64,000 bases of DNA, taken from NCBI RefSeq assembly GCF_900182985.1, contig NZ_FXUY01000001.1:3782001-3846000 (forward strand), read 5' to 3'. Each line of letters opens with the position of its first letter. Within the stretch, counting starts at the first letter, position 1. The notes under the pieces were generated by a model. It searched no databases. It worked only from the letters and a program-made list of their open reading frames with translations, and was not told the origin of the DNA. A program made the position numbers and the translations under genes. This DNA is from Pseudomonas helmanticensis. Lineage in GTDB: Bacteria; Pseudomonadota; Gammaproteobacteria; Pseudomonadales; Pseudomonadaceae. Shown here in pieces: positions 7,511 through 17,036 of this stretch.

Positions 7511-8631
7511 TAAGCGTGCTCCGCCAGAATCACATCGGCCGCGTGTTGCGGCATGCTGTAGAGGTCGGCCGTCTCGGCGAAGGCCAGACCATTGCGGCTC
7601 CAGGCCGCGCGTGCAGCGTCGTCATGCAACATTTCAGTCAGGTATTGCGTCAGCTGCGCCTGCTCGAACGGTTCGTCCAGCACGCGCCCGGCGTCGGCCT
7701 CGGCGATGTAGTGGGCGTAACCGCAGACCGCGCTGACCAGCACCGGCAAACCGGCAACCAGCGCTTCAAGCAACACGGTACCGGTGTTTTCGTTGTACGC
7801 CGGGTGAATCAACAGGTCGGCGCCGAGCAGGAAACGCGGGATATCGCTGCGCCCTTTCAGGAACGTGACGTTATCGCCCAAACCCAAGGTCGCACTCTGC
7901 ATCTGGAATAATTTGGGGTCATCCTGGCCGATTACAAACAGCCGGGTGCGTTTCTTCAGCTCGGCGGGCAATGCCGCCAATGCTTTGAGGCTGCGATCAA
8001 CGCCCTTGGTCTTGAAGCCGGAACCGATCTGCACCAGCAGCAGTTCGTCGTCCTTCAGATTGAATTCGGCGCGGAAACCGGCGCGGATTTCGTCAGCATC
8101 TGCCGGACGGCGGCGATCCTGCGCGATGCCCGGTGGCAGCAAATGGAAACGCTCAAGCGGCGTGTCGTAATGCTTGATGAACAGCGGCTGCTGCACTTCG
8201 GAAATCATCAGCACTTCGGTTTTCGCGTCTTTGGCGAACACCGCGCGCTCGTACTCGGCGAAGTGGCGATAGCGGCCCCAGCGGCGGTACAGCGAATTGC
8301 GCAGGTTTTGCGCCTTGTCTTCGAAGCAGCCGTCGGCGGCGTAATAAACGTCCAGCCCCGGCATCTTGTTGAAGCCGATCAGACGATCGACCGGGCGCTT
8401 GGCCAGATCCGCTGCCATCCACGCACTGAGTTTTTCGTTGCGACGATGATTGAAGAACGCCTTGACCGGCGCCACCAGCACTTCGAAACCGGGCGGCACC
8501 TCGCCTTCCCAGATCAGCGTGTAGACGCGGATCTGATGACCGCGCTGTTGGCATTCGAGGGCGATGCGCATGAAATCGCGCTGCAAGCCGCCGAACGGGA
8601 AATATTTGTACAGGACGAATGCCAATTGCAT
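7510..8631 (-). CDS. waaG: LPS core glycosyltransferase WaaG (GT4)
   Basis: This 373-residue GT-B enzyme starts MQLAFVLYKYFPFGGLQRDF, the classical WaaG N-terminus with the glycine-rich acceptor-side loop. The donor site shows 'LLVQIGSGFKTKGVDRSLKA' and the EX7E element in 'HPAYNENTGTVLLEALVAG' near residue 290, typical of retaining GT4 enzymes. WaaG adds the first sugar of the outer core (GalN in Pseudomonas, glucose in E. coli) to heptose II from a nucleotide sugar at the inner membrane. It lies between waaC and waaP with no intergenic space. Confidence 0.92.
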   Translation of the reverse strand: MQLAFVLYKYFPFGGLQRDFMRIALECQQRGHQIRVYTLIWEGEVPPGFEVLVAPVKAFFNHRRNEKLSAWMAADLAKRPVDRLIGFNKMPGLDVYYAADGCFEDKAQNLRNSLYRRWGRYRHFAEYERAVFAKDAKTEVLMISEVQQPLFIKHYDTPLERFHLLPPGIAQDRRRPADADEIRAGFRAEFNLKDDELLLVQIGSGFKTKGVDRSLKALAALPAELKKRTRLFVIGQDDPKLFQMQSATLGLGDNVTFLKGRSDIPRFLLGADLLIHPAYNENTGTVLLEALVAGLPVLVSAVCGYAHYIAEADAGRVLDEPFEQAQLTQYLTEMLHDDAARAAWSRNGLAFAETADLYSMPQHAADVILAEHA

Positions 8632-9692
8632 CAGCGCAGCTCCTCAGCCATTAACAACGTGCTCAGTCGGCTGGCGACACGCTCGGGGTTCAGACGCGTG
8701 AAGCACAGCGGCTGTTCACGCTTCAGGTCAAACTGACGGGCATCCTGCGCGGTCGGTTGATAGGTACATTTCTTTTGCAGGCACGGCGCGCACGGGAAGT
8801 CGCTGGCCAAGTGTATCTGCAGCTTGCCGTAGGCGCCGGTCAGGCCCGGGTTGGTCGGACCGAACAGGGAGATGGTCGGCACGTCCAGCGCCGCGGCCAA
8901 GTGGCCGAGACCGGTGTCCACCGCGACGCAGGCTTGCGCGCCGGCGAGGACTTTGCCGACGCCGGCCAGATTGAGTTTCGGCAGCACTTCGGCGTGTTTG
9001 AAACCGGCGGCGATGCGCTCGGCGCGGGCCTTCTCCTGCGGATTGCCCCACGGCAGTTTGATGCCGACGCCGAGATAGCCAACGCGTTCGGTCAGTTCGC
9101 GCCAGTAGCTTTCCGGCCAGTGCTTGGTGTCCCACGTGGTGCCATGCAGGAACACTACGAATGCGTTTTTGCGTGGCAGCTCGACCAGACGCTCGACGTT
9201 GAGGCCGTAATCGCCGAGGCCTTTTGGCAGGTCGTAACCGAGGGCGATGGCGAACAGTTGGCGCACGCGTTCGACGGCGTGTTGACCACGGGCCACTGCC
9301 AGTTTGCGGTCGTAGAAACGCGCGGCCACCGGCTCGCGGGCCGAACCTTTATCGAGGCCGGCCACCGGCGCTTTGACGTAACGGGTCAGCCAGGCGCTTT
9401 TCAGCAGGCCCTGGGCGTCGATCACCAAGTCGTATTTGTTCGCGCGCACGCTTTGTTTGAAGCGTTTCCACTCACCGCTGGTGATGGTTTTCCAAAGGTT
9501 TTTGCGCCAGCGACGGATCGCCACCGGAATCACCTTGCCAACGGCCGGATGCCAGGTCGGAATCTCGGCGAAGCCTTCTTCCACCACCCAGTCGAATTTG
9601 ATCCCGGGAATCGCCCGGGCGGCGTCGGTCAGCGCCGGCAACGCATGAATCACGTCGCCCAGCGATGAAGTCTTGATCAACAGTACCCGCAA
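8631..9692 (-). CDS. waaC: Heptosyltransferase I WaaC
   Basis: This GT9 heptosyltransferase transfers the first L-glycero-D-manno-heptose to Kdo2-lipid A. I place the start at TTG 9692, giving 353 residues beginning (M)RVLLIKTSSLGDVIHALPAL, the normal WaaC N-terminus. An in-frame ATG at 9737 would add 15 residues unlike the family and would lie inside waaF. Signatures are 'FLHGTTWDTKHWPESYW', 'VAVDTGLGHLAAALDVP' and 'SLFGPTNPGLTGAYG'. The TTG comes one base after the waaF stop codon, so translation is probably coupled to waaF. Confidence 0.9.
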   Translation of the reverse strand: MRVLLIKTSSLGDVIHALPALTDAARAIPGIKFDWVVEEGFAEIPTWHPAVGKVIPVAIRRWRKNLWKTITSGEWKRFKQSVRANKYDLVIDAQGLLKSAWLTRYVKAPVAGLDKGSAREPVAARFYDRKLAVARGQHAVERVRQLFAIALGYDLPKGLGDYGLNVERLVELPRKNAFVVFLHGTTWDTKHWPESYWRELTERVGYLGVGIKLPWGNPQEKARAERIAAGFKHAEVLPKLNLAGVGKVLAGAQACVAVDTGLGHLAAALDVPTISLFGPTNPGLTGAYGKLQIHLASDFPCAPCLQKKCTYQPTAQDARQFDLKREQPLCFTRLNPERVASRLSTLLMAEELR

Positions 9693-9693
9693 C

Positions 9694-10728
9694 TTAATGA
9701 ACCTCGACCACAGAGCCCTGCAATTTCTGCAAGGCATCGTTGACCGCGTCCGGCATCAGCTGGCGCAGGCAGTTGTAATGGCCGAAACGGCAGGTACGGT
9801 CGAAACACGGGCTGCATTCCAGGCCCAGACGCACCACTTCGACGTGCTCGGCCAACGGCGGAGTGAAGCCCGGCGAGGTCGAGCCGTAGACGGCGACCAA
9901 TGGACGGTTCAGCGCGGCGGCGACGTGCATCAGGCCGGAGTCGTTGGAGACCACCGAGTCGGCGCAGGACATCAGGTCGATGGCTTCAGCCAGCGAGGTG
10001 CCGCCGCTGAGATTGACCGATTCTTCGCGCAGGCCAGGGATCAGCCGAGCGCGAATGTCTTCGCCGACCGCGTGATCGTTTTTCGAGCCGAACAGCCACA
10101 CCTGCCAGCCTTCGCGAATGCGTGCTTCAGCGACTTTGGCGTAATGCTCGGACGGCCAGCGTTTGGACTCGCCGAACTCGGCGCCGGGGCACAGAGCCAA
10201 TACCGGGCGATCGAGGCTCAAACCGAACTTGGCCAACGCGGCTTCGCGGGTGACCGGGTCGATTTGCAGGCTTGGACGCGGATACGGTTTCGGCAGCTCG
10301 GCGTTCGCTTCATAGGCCAAAGCCATGAAACGCTCGATCATCAGCGGATAGCGCTCTTTGTCGAGGGTGCGCACATCGTTGAGCAGGCCGTAGCGGAATT
10401 CGCCGCGCCAGCCAGTGCGTTTCGGGATGCCTGCAAAAAACGGCACCAGCGCCGACTTCAGCGAGTTCGGCAGCAGGATCGCTTGATCGTACTGGCCGCG
10501 CAGGGATTTGCCGATGCGCCGACGCGTCGCCAATTCCAGCGCGCCGTGGCCGAGCGGGAAGCTCAAGGCCTTGCGCACTTCGGGCATGCGCTCAAGGATC
10601 GGCCGGCTCCACTCGGGGGCCAGCACGTCGATTTCGCATTGCGGGTGGCGCTGCTTGAGACACTGAAACAGTGTCTGCGCCATCACCATGTCACCGACCC
10701 AACTGGGCCCAACGATCAGAATATTCAT
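9694..10728 (-). CDS. waaF: Heptosyltransferase II WaaF
   Basis: This GT9 heptosyltransferase adds heptose II to heptose I of the LPS inner core. From ATG 10728 it has 344 residues starting MNILIVGPSWVGDMVMAQTL, the standard WaaF start; an in-frame ATG ten codons upstream is less likely. Typical elements are 'GFRGEFRYG'-like 'RTGWRGEFRYGLLNDVR', 'ALCPGAEFGESKRWPSEHY', and 'VVSNDSGLMHVAAALNRPLV' followed by 'YGSTSPGFTPPL'. 'CFDRTCRFGHYNCL' near the C-terminus is also normal for the family. It is the first gene of the waaFCGP-wap block. The upstream 327 bases to glnE contain only two REPINs. Confidence 0.92.
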   Translation of the reverse strand: MNILIVGPSWVGDMVMAQTLFQCLKQRHPQCEIDVLAPEWSRPILERMPEVRKALSFPLGHGALELATRRRIGKSLRGQYDQAILLPNSLKSALVPFFAGIPKRTGWRGEFRYGLLNDVRTLDKERYPLMIERFMALAYEANAELPKPYPRPSLQIDPVTREAALAKFGLSLDRPVLALCPGAEFGESKRWPSEHYAKVAEARIREGWQVWLFGSKNDHAVGEDIRARLIPGLREESVNLSGGTSLAEAIDLMSCADSVVSNDSGLMHVAAALNRPLVAVYGSTSPGFTPPLAEHVEVVRLGLECSPCFDRTCRFGHYNCLRQLMPDAVNDALQKLQGSVVEVH

Positions 10729-10802
10729 ATGGTTTCCAAAAACGAACCGGGGAGGCATTTACGCCTCCCCGCCTCGAGAACTCTACAAACACTGTAGATC
10801 TA

Positions 10803-10896
10803 CTGTGGGAGCGGGCTTGCTCGCGATGGGGCCAGCACATTCAACCTTGATGTCGCCTGATATTCCGCCATCGCGAGCAGGCTCACTCCTACAGGG
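10803..10896. repeat. REPIN copy 1 between glnE and waaF
   Basis: Two inverted REP units, GGGAGCGGGCTTGCTCGCGA (left) and TCGCGAGCAGGCTCACTCC (right, from 10871), enclose about 45 bases of variable loop. This is the REP doublet format of Pseudomonas. Confidence 0.88.
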
Positions 10897-10938
10897 TTTT
10901 GCATCCGGTCCAACATCTGCGATTCACCGCAGATCTAT

Positions 10939-11031
10939 TGTAGGAGTGAGCCTGCTCGCGATGGGGCCGTTGCATTCAACATTGATGTTGTCTGACACTC
11001 CGCCATCGCGAGCAGGCTCGCTCCCACAGGG
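10939..11031. repeat. REPIN copy 2 between glnE and waaF
   Basis: The left unit TAGGAGTGAGCCTGCTCGCG and right unit TCGCGAGCAGGCTCGCTCC (from 11006) enclose a loop closely related to that of the first copy ('cattcaac.ttgatgt.g.ctga'). The two REPINs are therefore a tandem duplication or close relatives. They fill the 327-base gap, and no gene is seen there. Confidence 0.88.
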
Positions 11032-11055
11032 TATTGGGTGCTGCATAAACTGGTT

Positions 11056-13995
11056 TCAGCTTAGCCCCATCTCCTTCCAGATCCGCAAAACCTGTTGGCG
11101 TTCCTCAGCAAACTGGTCTCCCGCAATGACTCCGGCGTCCTTCTGCAAGGCCTGCCGGTGAGCGGCGGAGCGGTAGGCTTTATAGGCCTCGCGCAACAGG
11201 CTGGCATCTTCGGCAGGCATCAGCCCTTCGTGTTCCAGCTCTTCCGTGATGCGGATGTTATCGGTCCAGCGCAGCAATGGCGGGTGACTGTGCGACCACG
11301 CCAGGGCCGCGTATTGCACCATAAATTCAATATCGACGATACCTCCGGCGTCCTGCTTGAGGTCGAACGGCGCCGTGGCGTCGAAGGCATTTGCCGCTGT
11401 GCCGGCCGCGGTGCTCTTGGTGCCGAGGTTGTCGCGCATCTTCGCGCGCATCTCGCTCACTTCCTGTTGCAACTTCGCCAGGTCGCGGGACTTGCCCAAC
11501 ACCTGCGCGCGAACCTTCTCGAACGCCTGACCGACATCCTGACTGCCGACCAGCACCCGTGCGCGCACCAAGGCCTGATGCTCCCACGTCCACGCTTCAT
11601 TTTCCTGATAGCGGGCAAAAGCCCCCAGCGAACTCACCAACAACCCCGAAGCGCCGGATGGCCGCAGACGCATGTCCACTTCATAGAGCTGGCCCGAGTT
11701 GGTCTGCGCCGTCAGCAAGTGAATGATCCGCTGTCCCAGCCGGGTAAAGAACTGCGCGCCATCGATCGGTTTCGCCCCGTCGGTTTCCGCCTGCGGATCG
11801 CCGTCGTGGATGAACACCAGATCCAGATCGGAACCATGCCCCAGTTCCAGCCCGCCGACTTTCCCATAACCGACAATGATGAAGCCGGGATCGCACAAGG
11901 TGCCGTCGGTGCGCAGCGGTGTGCCGTGTTTGGCCACGGTCTGGCGCCAGGCCAGGGCCAGCACTTGTTCAAGAATCGCTTCCGCCAGCCACGTCAGGTA
12001 ATCGCTGACTTTCATCAGCGGCAGGCTGCCGGCGATTTCCGAAGCGGCGACACGCAAGCGGTGCGCCAGTTTGAAATGACGCAGGGCTTCCATTTGTTGT
12101 TCGAGGTCGTCTTCGGGGATTCGTGTCAGACGCTCGCGCAATTCGGCGGCCAACTCCGGCGCCAAGGGTGGCTTGAACAGACGACCTTCGTTGAGCAGCT
12201 CATCAAGCAGCAGCGGGAAACGGGTGATCTGTTCCGCGATCCATGGACTCGCTGCGCACAGCGTCAGCAAGCGTCGCAGGGCGCTGGGGTTTTCCGTCAG
12301 CAAGACCAGATAAGCCGAACGCCGTGCAACCGCTTCAATCAACGGCAGTACGCGTTCAAGCACCAGATCCGGGTTGGCATGTTCAACGGCCTGCGCCAAC
12401 AGACGCGGAATGAACGCATCGAGACGCTCGCGTCCCAGTCGCTGCATCGCCCGCAATTGCGGACTGCCACGCAAACCGGCCAACGCTTTCAGCGCTTTGC
12501 TCGCATCGGCGAAACCGCCCTCTTCGAGCTGGCGACACGCAGCCTCTTCATCTTGGGTTTCTTCCCACAGCGGCAGCCATTCACCGCCGACCACCACTTC
12601 ACTTTCGGCGCCTTCTTCCTCATCGGGATCAGCGATCACCTGCGCGAAGTGCCAGGCGACGCGGCCGCGCCAGAACATCAGTTTTTCGTGGAAAGCCTCC
12701 CAATCGGCAAAACCGAGCATAAAGGCAATGCGCGCCTGATCCTGTGCGCCGTCCGGCAGCATCTGGGTCTGGCGGTCGGCAATCGCCTGGATCGCATGCT
12801 CGGTGTAACGCAGAAACTCGTAACCTTCACGCAACTCGCTGATCACCGCCGGCGGCAAATAACCCTGCCCTTCCAGCGTGCTCAACACCTTTAATAGAGG
12901 ACGTTGCTGCAAGCTCAAGTCGCGGCCACCGTGGATCAACTGAAAAGCCTGAGCGATAAACTCGACCTCACGAATCCCGCCGGAGCCCAGCTTGATATTG
13001 TCGGCCATGCCCTTGCGCCGCACTTCCTGCTGGATCAACTGTTTCATGGTGCGCAGCGCTTCGATCGCCGAGAAGTCCAGATAACGCCGATAAACAAACG
13101 GCCGCAGCATGTCGAGCAACTGCGCGCCCGCGACCTGATCGCCGGCCACCACCCGCGCCTTGATCATCGCGTAGCGTTCCCAGTCGCGGCCCTGATCCTG
13201 GTAATACTGCTCCAGCGCATTAAAGCTCAGCACCAGCGCGCCGGACGAACCGTACGGGCGCAGGCGCATGTCGACGCGGAACACAAAGCCGTCGACCGTC
13301 ATCGGATCCAGCGCCTTGATCAGACGCTGACCGAGGCGAATAAAGAATTCCTGATTATCCAGCGAGCGCTTCACGCCGACCGTTTCGCCGCCCTCGGGGT
13401 AAGCGAAGATCAGGTCGATGTCCGAAGACAGGTTCAACTCGACAGCGCCGAGCTTGCCCATGCCGAGGATGACCATTTGCTGCGGCTCACCGCTGCGGCG
13501 GCCGGTCGGCGTACCGAATTGCTCGCAATGGCGGCTGTACAACCATTGATAAGCTTGATCGATGGTGGCGTCGGCCATGTCCGAGAGGTCGCGGCAGGTC
13601 TGCACCAGATCGGCCTGACGGGTGAGATCACGCCAGATGATCCGCACTTGATGGCGGGCACGCTGGCGACGCAGGGCGCGACCGAGTTCATCTTCGGTCT
13701 GTGCCGCGTTCACCGCAGCGGAAATCTGCGCACACAATTCACCCGGTGCGAACGGTCGGTCGAGTTCGCCGGACTGCACCAGCGCAAGCAACATCAAAGG
13801 GTCACGCACGCTCTGTTCAATGACAAACTCGCTGGCGGCGGTGACGCGGGCGAACTGCGCCCAGCGCTCTGGCGTCCAGTTCGCAAAGCCGTGATCGTCT
13901 TCAAGCTCGGCGACGGCCGTACGGAACGACTGCTCGGATCGAGTGACCAACGGCAGGAGAATGGCAGGCAGTTCGGCAAGCACGGGCAGGGTCAT
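11056..13995 (-). CDS. glnE: Bifunctional glutamine synthetase adenylyltransferase/deadenylase GlnE
   Basis: This 979-residue enzyme covalently controls glutamine synthetase in response to nitrogen state and PII. It has two nucleotidyltransferase domains. The N-terminal adenylyl-removing one carries 'GMGKLGAVELNLSSDIDLIF' near residues 175-195. The C-terminal adenylylating one carries 'GYGKVGGLELGHGSDLDLVF' near residue 720. A helical PII-sensing linker with 'NIKLGSGGIREVEFIAQAFQ' follows the first domain, and the equivalent 'DLKQDAGGIVDIEFMVQYAA' follows the second. The length is normal for the family. It starts at ATG 13995 and is divergent from aceE with a 384-base regulatory gap. Confidence 0.96.
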   Translation of the reverse strand: MTLPVLAELPAILLPLVTRSEQSFRTAVAELEDDHGFANWTPERWAQFARVTAASEFVIEQSVRDPLMLLALVQSGELDRPFAPGELCAQISAAVNAAQTEDELGRALRRQRARHQVRIIWRDLTRQADLVQTCRDLSDMADATIDQAYQWLYSRHCEQFGTPTGRRSGEPQQMVILGMGKLGAVELNLSSDIDLIFAYPEGGETVGVKRSLDNQEFFIRLGQRLIKALDPMTVDGFVFRVDMRLRPYGSSGALVLSFNALEQYYQDQGRDWERYAMIKARVVAGDQVAGAQLLDMLRPFVYRRYLDFSAIEALRTMKQLIQQEVRRKGMADNIKLGSGGIREVEFIAQAFQLIHGGRDLSLQQRPLLKVLSTLEGQGYLPPAVISELREGYEFLRYTEHAIQAIADRQTQMLPDGAQDQARIAFMLGFADWEAFHEKLMFWRGRVAWHFAQVIADPDEEEGAESEVVVGGEWLPLWEETQDEEAACRQLEEGGFADASKALKALAGLRGSPQLRAMQRLGRERLDAFIPRLLAQAVEHANPDLVLERVLPLIEAVARRSAYLVLLTENPSALRRLLTLCAASPWIAEQITRFPLLLDELLNEGRLFKPPLAPELAAELRERLTRIPEDDLEQQMEALRHFKLAHRLRVAASEIAGSLPLMKVSDYLTWLAEAILEQVLALAWRQTVAKHGTPLRTDGTLCDPGFIIVGYGKVGGLELGHGSDLDLVFIHDGDPQAETDGAKPIDGAQFFTRLGQRIIHLLTAQTNSGQLYEVDMRLRPSGASGLLVSSLGAFARYQENEAWTWEHQALVRARVLVGSQDVGQAFEKVRAQVLGKSRDLAKLQQEVSEMRAKMRDNLGTKSTAAGTAANAFDATAPFDLKQDAGGIVDIEFMVQYAALAWSHSHPPLLRWTDNIRITEELEHEGLMPAEDASLLREAYKAYRSAAHRQALQKDAGVIAGDQFAEERQQVLRIWKEMGLS

Positions 13996-14203
13996 GGTCT
14001 ATCCTTGATCGGCGTGTAAACGGCCGCTTGTAGTGAATGGTGAAAACCCGCTACGTGAAGGACTGTCGAACAAAAGTTAGAAATAGCTGAAATTTCTTCT
14101 TCTTTAGCACCCAGCATCAAAGTTTCACCTTTTACGGATGGTAATCGACCAACCTTAACGATTATTCTCACAACGCAGTCGGAGGCCACAAGCCTTTCAT
14201 CTG

Positions 14204-14214
14204 TAGTTTTACTA
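14204..14214. promoter_or_regulatory. Candidate GntR/FadR-family operator, distal site upstream of aceE
   Basis: The site TGTAGTTTTACTAC (14202-14215) contains TAGTTTTACTA, which fits the T-N-G-T-N3-A-C-N-A core bound by FadR/PdhR-type GntR regulators. Its centre is 52 bases from that of a second site. Confidence 0.5.
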
Positions 14215-14255
14215 CTCGTCTATACATCCGAAAGGCTGAAATGCCGGAAGATTTG

Positions 14256-14266
14256 TAGTAAAACTA
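14256..14266. promoter_or_regulatory. Candidate GntR/FadR-family operator, proximal site upstream of aceE
   Basis: The site GTAGTAAAACTACA (14255-14268) is the exact reverse complement of the distal site over 14 bases and again fits T-N-G-T-N3-A-C-N-A. It lies 112 bases before the aceE ATG. The rest of the 384-base gap 13996-14379 holds no convincing gene. Confidence 0.5.
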
Positions 14267-14379
14267 CACGCCGCCGGAACAACCTGTCGGCAATCCAAGA
14301 ATTTTAAATCGTCTGCCCACAAGGCCAGTCGCAAACTCAGGCAACCGATTCTGGAAGCCTTTCCGCCCTGGAGCAAGCC

Positions 14380-17025
14380 ATGCAAGACCTCGATCCCGTC
14401 GAAACCCAGGAATGGCTGGACGCCCTGGAATCGGTTCTCGACAAAGAAGGCGAAGACCGTGCTCACTATTTGATGACCCGTATGGGTGAACTCGCGACCC
14501 GCAGCGGTTCGCAGCTCCCTTACGCCATCACCACGCCTTACCGCAACACCATCCCGGTAACCCACGAAGCACGCATGCCTGGCGACCTGTTCATGGAACG
14601 CCGCATTCGCTCGCTGGTACGCTGGAACGCGATGGCCATGGTAATGCGTACGAACCTGAAAGATTCTGACCTCGGTGGTCACATCTCCAGCTTCGCTTCC
14701 AGTGCGACCCTGTATGACATCGGCTTCAACTACTTCTTCCAGGCCCCGACCGACGAACACGGTGGCGACCTGATCTACTTCCAGGGCCACACCTCGCCAG
14801 GCGTTTACGCCCGTGCGTTCATGGAAGGCCGCATCACCGAAGACCAGATGAACAACTTCCGCCAGGAAGTCGACGGTCAGGGCCTGTCGTCCTATCCGCA
14901 CCCTTGGCTGATGCCTGACTTCTGGCAGTTCCCGACCGTATCGATGGGTCTGGGTCCGATTCAAGCGATCTACCAGGCACGCTTCATGAAGTACCTGGAA
15001 CACCGCGGTTTCATCCAGCCGGGCAAACAGAAAGTCTGGTGCTTCCTGGGCGACGGCGAGTGCGACGAGCCGGAATCCCTGGGCGCCATCTCCCTGGCCG
15101 GCCGCGAGAAGCTCGACAACCTGATCTTCGTCATCAACTGCAACCTGCAGCGCCTCGACGGCCCGGTTCGCGGCAACGGCAAGATCATCCAGGAACTCGA
15201 AGGCGTGTTCCGCGGTGCTCAGTGGAACGTGACCAAAGTCATCTGGGGCCGTTTCTGGGACCCACTGCTGGCCAAAGATGTCGACGGCATCCTGCAACGT
15301 CGCATGGACGAAGTCATCGACGGCGAGTACCAGAACTACAAAGCCAAAGACGGCGCGTTCGTTCGCGAGCACTTCTTCAACTCGCCTGAACTCAAGGCAA
15401 TGGTTGCTGATCTGTCCGACGACGAGATCTGGAAACTCAACCGTGGCGGCCACGACCCGTACAAGGTCTATGCGGCGTACCACGAAGCGGTCAACCACAA
15501 AGAACAACCTACCGTTATCCTCGCCAAGACCATCAAAGGTTATGGCACCGGTGCCGGCGAAGCGAAAAACACTGCGCACAACACCAAGAAAGTCGATGTC
15601 GACAGCCTGAAGTTGTTCCGCGATCGTTTCGACATCCCGGTCAAGGACGAAGAGCTGGAGAACCTGCCGTTCTTCAAGCCAGAGCCAAACAGCGCCGAAG
15701 CCCGCTACCTCAGCGAGCGTCGCACTGCACTGGGCGGTTTCGTACCTCAGCGCCGCGCACAAAGCTTCAGCGTGCCGACTCCGGATCTGGACACCCTCAA
15801 GGCCATCCTTGACGGCTCCGGCGACCGTGAGATTTCCACCACCATGGCCTTCGTGCGGATCCTCGCGCAACTGGTCAAAGACAAGGAAATCGGCCCGCGC
15901 ATCGTTCCGATCATCCCGGACGAAGCCCGTACCTTCGGTATGGAAGGCATGTTCCGTCAGCTCGGTATCTACTCGTCCGTCGGCCAGCTCTACGAGCCAG
16001 TCGATAAAGACCAGGTGATGTTCTACAAGGAAGACCAGAAAGGTCAGATCCTTGAAGAAGGCATCAACGAAGCTGGCGCCATGAGCTCGTTCATCGCTGC
16101 CGGTACTTCGTACTCCAGCCATAACCAGCCAATGCTGCCGTTCTACATCTTCTACTCGATGTTCGGCTTCCAGCGTATTGGTGACCTGGCCTGGGCTGCC
16201 GGCGACAGCCGTACCCGTGGCTTCCTGATCGGCGGCACCGCCGGTCGTACCACCCTGAACGGTGAAGGTCTGCAACATGAAGACGGTCATAGCCACTTGC
16301 TGGCCGCGACCATCCCGAACTGCCGCACCTACGATCCAACCTACGGCTACGAGCTGGCGGTGATCATTCAGGACGGCATGAAGAAGATGACCGAAGAGCA
16401 ACAGGACATCTTCTACTACATCACCGTGATGAACGAGTCGTACCAGCAGCCAGCCATGCCGGCCGGTGCCGAAGAAGGCATCAAGAAAGGCATGTACCTG
16501 CTCGAAGAAGACACCCGCGATGCGGCGCACCACGTCCAGCTGATGGGCTCCGGCACCATCCTGCGTGAAGTCCGTGAAGCGGCGAAGATTCTGCGTGAAG
16601 AGTTCAACGTGGGCGCTGACGTGTGGAGCGTTACCAGCTTCAACGAACTGCGTCGCGACGGCCTCGCTGTAGAGCGCAGCAACCGTCTGAAGCCGGGCCA
16701 GAAGCCTAAGCTGAGCTATGTCGAAGAGTGCCTGAACGGCCGTAAAGGTCCGGTCATCGCCTCCACCGACTACATGAAACTGTTCGCCGAGCAGATCCGT
16801 CAGTGGGTACCGTCGAAGGAATTCAAAGTCCTCGGCACCGACGGTTTCGGCCGCAGCGACAGCCGCAAAAAACTGCGTCATTTCTTCGAAGTTGACCGTC
16901 ATTTCGTGGTGTTGGCAGCCCTGGAAGCACTGGCTGACCGTGGTGATATCGAACCTAAGGTTGTGGCTGAAGCCATCACCAAGTTCGGCATCGACCCGGA
17001 AAAACGCAACCCACTGGACTGCTGA
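14380..17025 (+). CDS. aceE: Pyruvate dehydrogenase E1 component AceE (homodimeric type)
   Basis: This 881-residue thiamine-diphosphate enzyme decarboxylates pyruvate and reductively acetylates the lipoyl groups of AceF, feeding acetyl-CoA into the TCA cycle. The cofactor motif is 'GDGECDEPESLGAISLAGRE' with the downstream asparagine segment 'NLIFVINCNLQRLDGPVRGN' around residues 225-270. The active-site region includes 'GRTTLNGEGLQHEDGHS' near residue 625 and 'SSHNQPMLPFYIFYSMFGF'. Length and layout match the single-chain E1 of gamma-proteobacteria. The start ATG 14380 is preceded by GGAG at about 14371. aceF follows after 11 bases. Two inverted operator-like palindromes lie upstream. Confidence 0.97.
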   Translation: MQDLDPVETQEWLDALESVLDKEGEDRAHYLMTRMGELATRSGSQLPYAITTPYRNTIPVTHEARMPGDLFMERRIRSLVRWNAMAMVMRTNLKDSDLGGHISSFASSATLYDIGFNYFFQAPTDEHGGDLIYFQGHTSPGVYARAFMEGRITEDQMNNFRQEVDGQGLSSYPHPWLMPDFWQFPTVSMGLGPIQAIYQARFMKYLEHRGFIQPGKQKVWCFLGDGECDEPESLGAISLAGREKLDNLIFVINCNLQRLDGPVRGNGKIIQELEGVFRGAQWNVTKVIWGRFWDPLLAKDVDGILQRRMDEVIDGEYQNYKAKDGAFVREHFFNSPELKAMVADLSDDEIWKLNRGGHDPYKVYAAYHEAVNHKEQPTVILAKTIKGYGTGAGEAKNTAHNTKKVDVDSLKLFRDRFDIPVKDEELENLPFFKPEPNSAEARYLSERRTALGGFVPQRRAQSFSVPTPDLDTLKAILDGSGDREISTTMAFVRILAQLVKDKEIGPRIVPIIPDEARTFGMEGMFRQLGIYSSVGQLYEPVDKDQVMFYKEDQKGQILEEGINEAGAMSSFIAAGTSYSSHNQPMLPFYIFYSMFGFQRIGDLAWAAGDSRTRGFLIGGTAGRTTLNGEGLQHEDGHSHLLAATIPNCRTYDPTYGYELAVIIQDGMKKMTEEQQDIFYYITVMNESYQQPAMPAGAEEGIKKGMYLLEEDTRDAAHHVQLMGSGTILREVREAAKILREEFNVGADVWSVTSFNELRRDGLAVERSNRLKPGQKPKLSYVEECLNGRKGPVIASTDYMKLFAEQIRQWVPSKEFKVLGTDGFGRSDSRKKLRHFFEVDRHFVVLAALEALADRGDIEPKVVAEAITKFGIDPEKRNPLDC

Positions 17026-17036
17026 GGAGACATTTT

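Noticed and set aside
10800..11035. Regularly spaced inverted repeats considered as a small CRISPR array
   Set aside because: Units alternate in orientation as REP doublets, loops are related to each other, and no cas genes are present.
10729..11055. Absence of ilvE between waaF and glnE considered as a deletion
   Set aside because: As I recall P. aeruginosa has ilvE there, but other pseudomonads such as P. putida do not, so its absence is not unusual.
13992..14189. A 65-codon minus-strand frame upstream of glnE
   Set aside because: It overlaps the glnE start by a few bases and has no clear ribosome-binding site or similarity; the region is better explained as control sequence.
14212..16902. 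A long minus-strand open frame (896 codons) opposite aceE
   Set aside because: It lies entirely antisense to the strongly conserved aceE. Long antisense frames are expected in high-GC genes, and the translation has no recognisable domain.
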